Below are positions 44,451 through 54,597 of a DNA stretch of 64,000 nt, piece by piece. Under the pieces are notes generated by a model, which was given only the letters and a program-made list of their open reading frames with translations, was not told where the DNA came from and did no database searches. A program made the translations under genes and the position numbers. Location: NCBI RefSeq assembly GCF_905404315.1, contig NC_066286.1, positions 8,563,501-8,627,500 of the forward strand, given 5' to 3'. Each line of letters begins with the position of its first letter. Within the stretch, counting starts at the first letter, position 1. This DNA comes from Leptidea sinapis (taxonomy: Eukaryota; Arthropoda; Insecta; Lepidoptera; Pieridae).

Positions 44451-44763
44451 ACGGTCGTTCCCAATATTCAATATATCTCTTACTTGAGATAAAAATCGTA
44501 ACTATCGGTAAATTTTCTGTCCCAATAAAATTATCGACGGTAACTCACCTTATCCGTACACGCTGTCTGTCAATGGGACGACGTATAGCTGGCCAGCGAT
44601 AGAAGTTTGTATGGAAATTGCGATTCACGCGTCTCAATACAAGGCTATAAGAATGACTTACTGGATATATTGGAACAGCTTCACATTATTGACAGCTAAT
44701 TACTGACAGTAGAAAATAGTAATTAATATATCCATCTGTAGATTGTATATTGGGAACGGCCGT
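44451..44763. repeat. MITE with terminal inverted repeats
   Basis: About 313 bp. The left end ACGGTCGTTCCCAATAT is matched by the complement of the right end ATTGGGAACGGCCGT, with TA beside the ends as in Tc1/mariner-type MITEs. The interior has a hairpin-like symmetry (GACGACGTATAGCTGGCCAGCG). A second copy is split at 50167-50367 and 61440-61570. No coding capacity; it would depend on a transposase from elsewhere. Confidence 0.8.
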
Positions 44764-45019
44764 ATGTCACATGTACTATGTAATGTATTCAAGAGGTTGT
44801 AAATAATATTTAAGCATTGAAAATGCCATAATATTGAATAATGTATTCCATTAGAAATTCTATTAGTCAATTTGAAAAATATCAAAGAAAATTCCTTGAA
44901 AGTTTGCGTAGCATTGTTCGTGACATGTGATGAATACTGTTAGGAAACTATCGAAGAATATCAAGAAAATAGCTTCATGATAATATAACGCTGTCACTAT
45001 TCTCGGTATTGGGTTATTT

Positions 45020-45255
45020 CAGAAGCAGATTAAAACGCATAAAAGGCATTAATTTTTCAAAATTGATTCCTTTAGAATTCTTGTTTAAGTTAATTTCTAA
45101 TGTATTAGATACTACTATCACTTCGGAAACAAATGGCGTGCTGAGAGAGAAGAAGCGGCGCAACTCTACCAGCATTTCTTTTGTGCTCTTTTCTATAAGT
45201 TATACAATATTGTATTGTCATTGCTATTGCTATAAAATAAACATAATATTATGAG
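45020..45255 (+). repeat. repeat family H
   Basis: AAAACGCATAAAAGGCATTAATTTT, ACTACTATCACTTCGGAAACAAATGGCGTGCTGAGAGAGAAGAAGCGGCGCAACTC. Shares its first half with 33575-33690. Confidence 0.55.
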
Positions 45256-45358
45256 TCCCAGGATGTTTGATCATTTAGATATTCAGCTGTAGAGTAGTAC
45301 TATTTACGAGAGAGCCAATTTTTTTTATAAAACATTTAAATTTATTTATAGATAATGC

Positions 45359-45553
45359 CTAAACAGTGGCTGGGACTTTATTATAAAAGTGTTTACATTT
45401 ACCTCTAAAGCTATTATGAAGCCTACTAGAATTATTTACAAGCAATCCAAATCTATTAATTCTAGTGTTATAATAATGAAAATCACCATTAAGAGCAAAA
45501 AAGTGACAATATTTGTATAATAAATTTTCATAAATGTACTTGACAATAAACAA
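45359..45553 (-). pseudogene. possible LINE RT C-terminal fragment
   Basis: 64 codons with FHYYNTRINRFGLLVN, SRLHNSFRGKCKHFYNKVPATV. The 'NTR..R..L' and 'FYNKVP' patterns are those of a LINE RT C-terminus (compare CFYNKIP at 40553). It is a fragment without the catalytic core. Confidence 0.45.
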
Positions 45554-45673
45554 TCATAATATTTATTTCTTTAAAGTTTTCTTTGAGAGAGGTTAGTTGT
45601 GAGAAATAGTTGAAAACATTCTTGAGTAACAATCAACAAATCCATCAATATTATTATTTTGATTAGTTAATAT

Positions 45674-45770
45674 ACTATGTACTATACTGTACTATGCACT
45701 ATACTGTACTATGTACTATATTGTACTATGTACTATACTGTACTATGTGCTATACTGTACTATGTACTAA
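45674..45770 (+). repeat. 17-bp minisatellite, 5.7 copies
   Basis: Unit ACTATGTACTATACTGT, with single changes (GCAC, ATTG, GTGC) in copies 2, 3 and 5. Confidence 0.95.
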
Positions 45771-46194
45771 TTTAATATCATACCCGGTTACATTATCTCT
45801 GAAACTGGCGTCAATGACGTACCGTCGTCGCTTTGTTACGGTGTGGAAAATAATCATCACTAAATAATAATCTATATTATTGTTAATAAATAAACTACGA
45901 TTTATTGCAATGAAGCTTCTTATGCGACTTCCAACAAGGTTGCGTTAAAAGTTTAACGCTACCTGTCAACTACAGCGAAAATATTTAATTTATTTATTTC
46001 TGTTATTGTTCACCAACATATTTACATCATAAATACAAAAATTAAGCATAGAAATTATTTAAATTTTCACTATCCTAATGTAGATCCAATTAAAGGCAAA
46101 CACAACTTGGTCCTATTCATTGGAATACAAAGTTGTTTGAGCCAAAAATAAAATTAAATAAACGAATATTAATATGCGTTTTGTATTGTAAGGT
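45771..46194. other. unassigned stretch
   Basis: Nothing recognised. Confidence 0.35.
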
Positions 46195-46577
46195 AGTTTT
46201 TAAAGTGAAAACTTCTTTAGCATCGTTATGATTAAAAGTCGGTGAAACGAAAAAGCGAGAAACATAATTTTATAAGATTTAAAGTAGGCAAAACTGAGAA
46301 TGGAAGCATTATAAAGTGTTTCGGTACCAGGCGATCATAGTTGAAGAAGAGATGTGTTATATTTGACGCGAGTATACCTTAAATATGTGCACGACGTATT
46401 AATACATAGACACCAGGAGAACATAAGTATGGTAGTGGTGATAGTAATGTCCATAGCGGTTGAAATCACGTGTTATCCTAGCAACATGTACCAGGACTTC
46501 ATATGCAGTTTAGAGGTTCATGCACAATGCAGATTTCACTACTGACATGAGTACTTTGTACGCACACAATATTTTTT
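46195..46577 (+). repeat. repeat family C, copy 3
   Basis: Colinear with 17228-17618 but more diverged. GGTACCAGGCGATCATAGTTGAAGAAGAGAT and GTTATCCTAGCAACATGTACCAGGACTTCATATGCAGTTTAGAGG are shared. Confidence 0.7.
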
Positions 46578-47689
46578 TCTGTATTATTGATTGATGTAAA
46601 TTTATTGTGTTGTGATGCTGATTATTATTATTATAATGATAAAAAATCAATGAAAGCACTTAGGTTAAGTACAAATAGTATTTCTTTTGTGACAGAACTA
46701 TTATAGCGATAAAGAATAATGGAAACAAACCGTACTGACGCAACAGGAAGAGCGCGAGGGCGGGAAAGGGAAACAGGAGGGGGCAATACCAAGTCCAAAC
46801 ATAATGTGGCCGTGTAGTATGTCTATATTTTATATTTTCAACTTTATTTTACTTTGTTTAATTTTTATTTATGTTTAGTTAATGGTGGTAAGGTGGTAGG
46901 TGGAACGCGTGCGTCTGATTCAGTTGGGTGCACGATCTCATTGTGAGTAGACTTTAATAAAATTCATACTGAATATCAAATATTTCATAAAAATTAATAA
47001 AGTTTAAGCTATATTAGTATAAATTATCGTATATTGCATGCCGATATATTCTATATATTATATTTGGCCTGACCAGTCAAGAGTATCGAGTCGAGAAATT
47101 GTATTGACATGCAATAACTCACGTAATATAATCTGTCTAATCACTCGCAATATAATTTTATATATCTATCTGTAATCTGAATGAAAGCGCTGCTGTTTCC
47201 AATGAATATAACATCAAACAATACTATGAATCGAAACATCTTCAAAATCAGTCCAAATCTACAGGTTTCCCAAAAATTGCAGTTATGACATAGAAAATAA
47301 AAGTCATAATTTTTCAAGCATCATTATTACAAATCTATTTGAAATTTAATTTCTCCATAGCACACCTTCATAAACATGGTATTATTTATGATACTAGTAT
47401 TCTCTTTTATTACATATTATTTAAATAAAATTCCCCATATTCATAACAGTCTGCTAACTTAAAGCATTGCAAATTCTCACTCTGTCTTCTTCTATTGACC
47501 TAAGTCAGAATGAGAAAAAACACTCCTAACCGGCTGTTCAAAGCTAGCGGACCATTATGAGTAAGGGGGATTGTGTTTACATTAGATTTTTGCATAAAAG
47601 TTACATTTTTATTGTTACTTTAGTTAACCGGACGTTTCAAGACCATTCCAGATCTCGTTTTCAGGGAGACTGCAGATGAAATCTAATCT
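46578..47689. other. unassigned stretch
   Basis: Over 1 kb without match. A short GC-rich island (46735-46800) has no open frame worth calling. Confidence 0.35.
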
Positions 47690-48050
47690 ATACTAATATT
47701 ATAAAGCTGCAGTGTTTGTTTGTTTGTTTGTTTGTTTGAACGCGCTAATCTCTGGTACTACTGGTCCGATTTGAATGATTCTTTCAGTGTTGGGTAGTCC
47801 ATTTATCGAGGAAGGCTATAGGCTATATATGTTTTTTCAAAATTAGGGATCCGTACTAAAATTGCTTTTTTGTAACACAAGGTGTAAAATCGAAAACCTA
47901 TTTTTGCGTGCGCTGCAAAAACTATTGACAATAGAACAAAATGATGTACAGGCTATAATATAGGCAATATTTTATTACTTATAAAACTATCGCGTGAATT
48001 ATACTTTATATGGCAAAACAACGTTTGCCGGGTCAGCTAGTGTAAATACA
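47690..48050 (-). repeat. family E, inverted copy with (TTTG)n
   Basis: ATCTATACTAATATTATAAAGCTGC, (TTTG)6 at 47713-47738, then TGGTCCGATTTGAATGATTC to ACAACGTTTGCCGGGTCAGCTAGT. The complement of the right end (ACTAGCTGACCCGGC) is the family E start seen at 20785. Confidence 0.65.
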
Positions 48051-48477
48051 AAGTCACAATTACACGCGTTTTAATCCTTTAAAAAGTGTTTTATTTAAAT
48101 TTGTAATACTTTTTATAAAGAAAAATATTTATCATAACATCATGTTATATCCTGAACACTAAATATAATTTTACTAATATATAAAGTGTGGGTTAGGGGA
48201 AGCATAAAGGCTTGTAACACGTTCCATTACGCTGCCGTATCGGACCGAACACACCAAACAAAAAGGAAAGTGTCTTCCTAAAATATTGGGATGTTTCCTT
48301 TCAGTAGATCAATGTAAGGTTGTCGTACTAGTGGGACGTGTTCAATAGCTTAGCCTAACATTAAGATTATGTTATTTTCTCAAGGAAACTTTATAAAAGA
48401 TTTTTTTTTAAACATAAACATTTTAGCATGGTTTTATTTGTAGTTGAATAATTTATTGCAAAAATTAAGTAAGTGAT
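48051..48477. other. unassigned stretch
   Basis: Nothing recognised. Confidence 0.35.
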
Positions 48478-48872
48478 ATAAATTAAGAAAAGAGTGGCCG
48501 TTGAGTTTCTTGTATGTTCAAAGCATTACGATAATTAAAAGAATTGTTTAAAAAACGTTTTTGTGGTAAAGGTTACTATAACATAAATGACTTTCTTAAT
48601 GATACCACAGATTGCGAATGGAGCGACCGCCCTCAGTCTATTAAATAATAAGTTTAATTGTTCGATATTACATTGTTACAATATTTTTTTATGAAGAAAA
48701 AGCCCGCTGAGTTTGTTACGCCCGTTCTTCTCAGGTGTGAGTCATTCTTTTTGGAATTGGAAATATTTTGAATAAAAACATTTGAACTAGTTCTTCTCAC
48801 GAGCTCAACTTCTTCCAAACAAATGATAGATTCAGTAATTTATAAGAAATATTTATAGTGACGATATAAAAA
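48478..48872 (+). mobile_element. repeat A tail split by a family D LINE tail
   Basis: Repeat A starts GAGTGGCCGTTGAGTTTCTTGTATGTTC (to about 48520). It is interrupted by a family D 3' end (48521-48785: AAAGGTTACTATAACATAAATGACTTTCTTAATG, GCCCGCTGAGTTTGTTACGCCC, TTTGAATAAAAACATTTGAA). It resumes TTCTTCTCACGAGCTCAACTTCTTCCAAAC and AGAAATATTTATAGTGACGAT. Confidence 0.65.
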
Positions 48873-49604
48873 ATCACGCCAGTCTGAGGCATACCGCGTG
48901 ATCAGAGTTTCCCCGAGCGGAAAGGCTAGTACTCAATTTACAAGTTAAGCTGTAGCGTACCGCCGTTCAAGTGTAACACATATTTCTAATACGTAAATTA
49001 CTTCTGAACACATTTTGATTTTGCGTTTTTTTGTTGATAGCCCAACAAATTCAATTATTGCGACATCTTAATTATTCCTTCATCACTAACCTTAGATGGA
49101 ATATTTAATTTGCGTGTTAATTATTCTGATTACATCGACTCCCACATCTGCCAAACAGCAATACAGTGGTAGATTTACAAATACACTATTATTTTGCGGT
49201 AAAATTAGATATAATATATAATATGTGTGTGGCTTATCTAGGGCAGTACTGCCGCCACATCAACAATTTCTTTTTTGCAGAGGAAGAAAATAATAAATGT
49301 ATTTTCTTCATTCCTAAATGTACTTTCTTTCGTATTGAAGACCCTAAAACAGGGCCTATATGTCGGACTCGGCTCTACCGACTAAAAACTGTTCCAGCCA
49401 CATAGGACGTAGGCTGTGGAGGCCACAAAGACTAAGCAACACAGTCGCGGCAAAGTAAAAGCTGCAGGTTGAATGTTTAATATTTTTCTTATTTTACATG
49501 TTACTTAAGCGAATACTTGCTGTGTGCTTTAAACGCTAAGACTACTGAATACATTTATGTCGGATTCGTCCGAATCGAACTTAAAAAATATATCGAAGAA
49601 TCGT
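48873..49604. other. unassigned stretch
   Basis: No recognised gene. The 79-codon plus frame at 49166-49405 has no domain and is not called. Confidence 0.35.
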
Positions 49605-49760
49605 TTTAGTCCGCTTAGCTCAGTTATTTTACTAGCTACGGCATCCTTTAAATTGAAACATAATAATGCTTGCATATTATAGCCGAAACACATGATCGGA
49701 TTTAGTCCGGCCTAAAAACATCCAACGCGGTTCGATACCGCATCAAATTCGATGGTATGT
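49605..49760 (+). repeat. tRNA-derived SINE candidate
   Basis: An A-box-like TTAGCTCAGTTATT (about 49615) and a B box inside a perfect T-stem, GCGGTTCGATACCGC (about 49727-49741). The ~100-nt gap between boxes is larger than in a tRNA. Not a tRNA gene; a SINE head with an internal insertion is the simplest reading. Confidence 0.4.
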
Positions 49761-50166
49761 CGCAGTGTCCATTAAACATTTGTCGACAAAGTTATTATCA
49801 TTAGTGTATAATAGTCTCAGAAAGGTCTCCTATGTTGGTGTATGAATAGTAAGAAATCAGACACGCATCAGGATCTGAATATCAGCGTGAGTCGAGTCTG
49901 AGATGAGTCATGTAATCAAATTAAAATGGCTGACCTAACTAAATACAACAAAATAGTGTTAGCGCGTTTTAGAATATCAAGCCTCATAGTGAGCGCTATC
50001 TCTTGAGAATTTTATGAACTAAACTCTAAACAATTACCTTCCGGACCGTACCAAATATGACGGCGGACCAATTGGTGCGAAGCGCCCACCCATGCCCGCC
50101 GGACCGTCTGATGGTCCGACCGTACCAAATCCGACCATGTGCTTAGGCTATTAGATATACCCACTA
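49761..50166. other. unassigned stretch
   Basis: At 50041-50140 a CCG(G)ACCGTACCAAAT phrase appears twice in a GC-rich patch; otherwise nothing. Confidence 0.35.
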
Positions 50167-50367
50167 ACGGACGTTCCCAAAATTCAGTCTATCTCCGGTT
50201 GTGGCCTACTTGATATAAAAAATCGTAACTATCGTTGACTTTTCTGTCCCTATAAACTTACCGACGGTAACGCATCTTATCCATACACGCTGTCTGTCAA
50301 TGAGACGACGTATAGCTTACCAGCGGTAGAAGTTTGTATGGAAATTGGAATTCACGTGTCCTAATAT
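50167..50367. repeat. MITE, left half of an interrupted copy
   Basis: Colinear with 44451-44650 (ACGGACGTTCCC, CTGTCTGTCAATGAGACGACGTATAGC, GTTTGTATGGAAATTG). A target TA precedes it at 50165-50166. It breaks off at GTCCTAATAT, where the RTE-type LINE begins. Confidence 0.8.
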
Positions 50368-50658
50368 CATCATCAGCCGGAAAACGTCCACTGCTGGACA
50401 AAGTCCTCCCCCAAAAATTTCCACGACGATCGGTCCTGCGCTGCCCTCATCCAACGTATTCCGGCGTTCTTGACCAGATCGTCGGTCCATCTAGTGGGGG
50501 GCCTGCCAACACTGCGTCTTCCGGTACGTGGTCGCCATTCGAGGACTTTACTGCCCCAACGGCCATCTGTCCGTCGAACTATGTGACTTGCCCACTGCCA
50601 CTTCAGTTTCGCAATCGTTTGGACTATGTCGGTTACTTTGGTTCTCCTACGGATCTCT

Positions 50659-51051
50659 TCATTTCTGATTCACCATTGCCCTCTGAGCGACCATGAGCGT
50701 TTTCATAATGCCCATAGTTAGCGACCACGTCTGTGTACCGTAAGTCATCACTGGCAACACACACTGGTTGAAAACCTTCGTCTTTAGACACTGTGGTATT
50801 TGGGACGAGAAGATTTTACGGAGCTTCCCGAACGCGGCCCATCCAAGTTGGATTCGACGAGTGACCTCCTTCTCGAAAATGGACCTGCCTAACTGGATTG
50901 TTTGTCCGAGGTAGACATACTCGTCAACCATTTCGAGAGTACTGTTCCCAATTGTTATGGAAGTAGGTGCGACATGGATATTTGACATGATCTTCGTCTT
51001 GTCCATGTTCATTTTGAGCCCTACTCCTTGGGAAGCAGATGGTGAGTCCAT
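50659..51051 (-). pseudogene. RTE-type LINE: RT thumb and C-terminal region
   Basis: 130 codons with GLKMNMDKTKIMSN, STLEMVDEYVYLGQTIQLGR, EVTRRIQLGWAAFGKLRKIF, CLKTKVFNQCVLPVMTYGTQ. This is the standard post-palm part of RTE-type RTs. The remaining C-terminus continues, in another frame and with gaps, to about 50400, with a GRRSVGRPPTRWTDDL-type basic tail. Confidence 0.75.
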
Positions 51052-51181
51052 CGAGCATATGGTTTAAGTCTTCCATGGTCTCTGCCATGATTACGATATC
51101 GTCTGCGAATCGAAGGTGAGTGATGTGTTCGCCGTTGATGTTGATATCCAGTCCGTTCCAGTCCAGAAGCTTAAAGACGTC

Positions 51182-51415
51182 TTACAACGCAGCGGTAAAC
51201 AGCTTGGGCGATATGACATCGCCTTGTCTGACTCGCCGCTGCAGTCGGATAGGCTTCGAGATCTGATCCTCGAGACGGACTGACATGATGGCGTTTCTAT
51301 ACAAACACTTCAACGCTTCGATATATCGGTAATCAATGTGGCACCTCTGGAGAGACTGAAGTACCGCCCAGGTCACAATCGGATCAAAGGCTTTCTCATA
51401 GTCCACGAACGCCAA
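51182..51415 (-). pseudogene. RTE-type LINE: RT palm segment
   Basis: 77 codons with LAFVDYEKAFDPIVTWAVLQ (motif A, catalytic Asp in DYEKAFD), LYRNAIMSVRLEDQISKPIR and LQRRVRQGDVISPKLF (motif B). Motif C should follow in 51060-51180; HLRFADDIVI-like codons are readable around 51085-51115 in another frame, so a frame shift lies in between. Confidence 0.8.
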
Positions 51416-51640
51416 GCATAGTGGCTGGTTATACTCCTCTGTCTTCTGTATAACCTACCGCAGCGCATGTATGTGGTCTATGGTGCTTAAGGGAGGCTGG
51501 AAGTCGTCGAGCCTGCGCACGAGACGATTCGTGATAACCCTAGAGAAAAGCTTATATACATGGCTCAGTAGTGATATGGGCCTATAGTTCTTCAAAAGCA
51601 TTTTATCGCCCTTTTTGAAGAACAGCACCACTATACTTGT

Positions 51641-51644
51641 GTGC
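51641..51644 (-). repeat. LTR element target-site duplication, left
   Basis: GTGC at 51641-51644 is repeated at 59799-59802. Four bases is the usual duplication for Gypsy-type integrases. Confidence 0.8.
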
Positions 51645-51907
51645 TGTTATGGGTCTCTTTTGAGTTCGCTTTTTAAAAAAAAAACATTTATTTAACACAA
51701 AGCAATATAATATATTATAAGGAATATGAAGACTTGATTATACAATAATAGTTTTAGAGACCCTTGGGCAGAACCGTAACTTATGAGAAGCGAGCACGAA
51801 CAGGCTGCCCGCGCGCAGCTAGGGCTTATATAACTGATTCAATAATGCTGGTTGAGATGGAATAGCAATTCAGTCAGCATTAATACCTACATAACTGGGG
51901 TATAACA
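51645..51907 (-). repeat. 3' LTR
   Basis: 263 bp, TGTTAT...ATAACA on either strand. It differs from the 5' LTR by one substitution (51871 region CAGTCAGC against AAGTCAGC) and by 10 against 8 A in a homopolymer. Confidence 0.95.
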
Positions 51908-51920
51908 CCTCCCCCCTTAG
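51908..51920 (-). other. polypurine tract
   Basis: AAGGGGGGAGG on the minus strand directly beside the 3' LTR, the usual plus-strand DNA primer site. Confidence 0.85.
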
Positions 51921-51955
51921 AAGGAACTTCGGGGAGAATCCGAAGTTACATCATC

Positions 51956-52651
51956 TTAAATTTTCGTTCTAATAGAAGGTGATGGAATTTCGTGAAGTCC
52001 GGAATTATTACTTTCTATATCTTCTGATTTTGTTTTAAATATTACTTTTGGTATCGTTACTTTAGGTCTGCTGCCAGGTCTTACACATTTATAAAATTTA
52101 TACGAAACATAAAATAATATTATTACACAAATGAATATAGTTAGAACAGAATAATGTATCCCGTATTTAATAATGTGTGGACTTTCTATAATTTTGTCTA
52201 TGTTCTGAAGTTGGTTTAAGAAAATGTGTTTATTTAATTTAAAATCATCTAAATCTATGTTCTGTAGTTCAATAGGGGATACATTATAACTGAGTTGATT
52301 AAATTTAGTTATGTTACAACAGTTATCACTTAACAAATTAAAACTTGGATAACCAATGGGTACAGAAACATTTAACGAATTATACTTAGGAATTAAAGTA
52401 GTACTTTTACAATATCCAATACAATTACTGGGTAGCGTGAGTATGCCGGTACCTAAAATGTCAAATTCGAAAATTTTTGAGTTTCGACAATCTATGGAAA
52501 CTTTGTTCGATGCTGATTGTATGAATAACCATTTGTTGTTCTCTATGGATTTCCAAATATCTAAATGACCGTAAATAAATTGGTATTCACAATTTTTGGG
52601 TGTTTCACTTATCACTTTCGTCATAAATTCACTTTCACAAATGGGTTTCAT
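51956..52651 (-). pseudogene. env, C-terminal part
   Basis: 231 codons in the same frame as the upstream env piece. It contains several Cys (CESEF, CEYQF, CRNSK, CIGYCKS) and then a hydrophobic stretch YSVLTIFICVIILFYVSYKF, about residues 168-187. This is a single transmembrane anchor followed by a ~45-residue basic cytoplasmic tail. In errantiviruses this is the membrane-anchored end of the fusion glycoprotein. The methionine is internal, not a genuine start; the break is the TAG at 52661-52663. Confidence 0.85.
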
Positions 52652-52660
52652 TCCTGAGGA

Positions 52661-53662
52661 CTAAATGTTTGTTATATCACAAATAAAGTTTCCAGGGACA
52701 ATATTCTTACAAATATCTAGATTATTTAAGGTACAATAATGTGTTTTGTCTTTTGTCATTGCTATGTATTTAGAGCTGGGTAATATGAGACTAAAAGTAT
52801 TGGGCTTATCTAAATTATGTGGCGTTGGTAGAGCAACACTGTGAAATAAAACATATTCAGGGATAGAGACTAAAGGTATCTGTAATATAAAAAATATCTT
52901 ATTGTTAGTATAGTGATAAATTAGCCTAGATACATTTACAATAACATTAATGGAACTTATATCTAATTTTACAGGTGATTTCAGATCGCTAGGCAAATAT
53001 TGATGGTTATCGACGAGCTCTTTAAATAATTGTTGCGGGGTAATTACTGATGGATGCAGAATATTTTGGTTGCCAAATAGAAGTGCATTTGTTAAATCTT
53101 CCAGTTGGAATGACAAAGTTAAGATTGAGGTTTCTAAATTATTAAGAATTTGATACATATTAAAATGTAACAACATTTGATTTGTTTCATTAGTGACGTT
53201 TGCTAGTTTTATTGAGAGTTTGTCGATAGCCTTATTTAAATTGATTTCATTGACCCTTATTTTGTTTACTGTATCATTATATGATGAGATTGTTGATGTA
53301 GTTAATAAAATATTGTTTTTCATCAGTGAAGCCAATTTAATTTGATTTTCATGTAGAGAAGTAATGGCATCATTAAACCGGAGACCGTCGGTTTCATCTA
53401 AGTTTCCGAATATTTGTTTAATTATTGTTCCTGCTCCACCTATCAAAGCTCGTTTTGATCTTTTCTCTAATAAATGTGAAATGGACGAAAATTCCTTATA
53501 CATATCTGAATATCGCGCAACCAAAGGACTTATCATATTATGACAGCTAATTTCAACTTGAGCCAATCCAGTCTTTTTACATAAATCTTGAGCGATGGTC
53601 AGGGCTGAGTTTATGTTTTCAATATGTGAGTTGAAATGGGATAAGTCAAACGGCATTATCAC
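52661..53662 (-). pseudogene. env, N-terminal and fusion-subunit part, premature stop
   Basis: 333 codons. A furin-like basic site, LEKRSKR, precedes ALIGGAGTIIKQIFGNLDET, the fusion-peptide-like start of the membrane subunit, at about residues 66-92. Coiled-coil-like heptads follow (NKIRVNEINLNKAIDKLS). The homology is to insect errantivirus Env and, more distantly, baculovirus F proteins. It ends at a TAG that sits inside the gene, so the product lacks its anchor. The open frame extends upstream of the formal start to about 53777 (GLYFDYLGYLKINSGQLN), where a splice acceptor is likely, so 53662 is not the true 5' end. Confidence 0.85.
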
Positions 53663-53774
53663 GTTTAGTTGTCCGCTGTTGATTTTCAGGTAACCAAGAT
53701 AGTCGAAATAAAGTCCGGGGCTTGAATCTATCTGTTGTATGTAATAGTCTTGTTGGTTTCGAGCCTGACATGGT

Positions 53775-53783
53775 ATTCTGTAA

Positions 53784-53790
<7 letters not shown>
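53775..53790 (-). promoter_or_regulatory. possible env splice acceptor
   Basis: Minus-strand TAATTTACAG|AATACC at 53778-53779 is the first acceptor-like site before the env frame opens. Errantivirus env is made from a spliced RNA (family knowledge). The donor was not located. Confidence 0.4.

Positions 53791-53842
<52 letters not shown>
53791..53842. repeat. (TA)26 microsatellite inside the element
   Basis: 52 bp of TA between the end of pol and the env acceptor, in the position of the acceptor's upstream tract. Confidence 0.95.
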
Positions 53843-53843
<1 letters not shown>

Positions 53844-54077
53844 TTAATGTAATGGGTGTATACTAGTAATTATTTTAAACATAAAACATTATTCTAATAA
53901 ACCTACAGGCTAACTTGTGTTTCTTATTCCTAACAGTATGATTAGGATCTAATAAAAATAAAATCGAATATCGTATATAATCGGATCGAATATCGTATCT
54001 AATAAAAAGAAACAAAAACAAATTATAATAGTGAGTATATGATTAATTTTAAATAATGCAACTATGTAATCCTTACA

Positions 54078-54512
54078 CTACGGGTCAAGTTCGACATTTG
54101 CCGGTTTCACTTGATCTACATGGTGTGTAACATGACGCCGGTTGATGAGTAATGTGAGAGTGTTATTTCCGTTTACTTTAACTATTTTGTAAGGGCCCTT
54201 CCACACCGGGGAGAGTGCCCGTCTGAGTCTAAGGTGATTTTTCAAGTAGACGTATTGACCACTTTTATATTGGACCGGACGAGTGTGAGAGTCGTAGTAG
54301 GTTTTAGATGACTCTTTTGAACTCCTTATAAACTCTAACGCTTTATCACGTGAGTGCTTGAGGCGATTTTGGAGCATGCAGACATAGTCTGGGTATGTAG
54401 CTCCTGGGGCGTCATTATAAATTGAGTTAGGGATGAATGGCTTACAGCCAAACATTAACTCAAATGGTGAATAATGCGTCGTGGAGTGTACGGATGTGTT
54501 GTACGCGAGCAT
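54078..54512 (-). pseudogene. integrase C-terminal part
   Basis: 144 codons: MLAYNTSVHSTTHYSPFELM, FGCKPFIPN, then YDSHTRPVQYKSGQYVYLKN and the GPY/F-like SPVWKGPYKIVKV near residue 105. This is the end of the integrase catalytic core plus its DNA-binding C-terminal domain. It is in a different frame from the main pol piece. Upstream in this frame the codons for PYHPQTQGALERSH (with the third catalytic residue, Glu) are readable at about 54590-54630, before the formal start. Confidence 0.85.
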
Positions 54513-54597
54513 GGCAGTATAAACGTATCGGGGCCAATTTGTCTGTTCGTTATTTATGTATGATTTTAGGTATTCTTTTAAGGTTGAGTGACTTCGT

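Noticed and set aside
49605..49760. tRNA gene
   Set aside because: A and B boxes are too far apart and no acceptor stem can be paired; SINE remnant is more likely.
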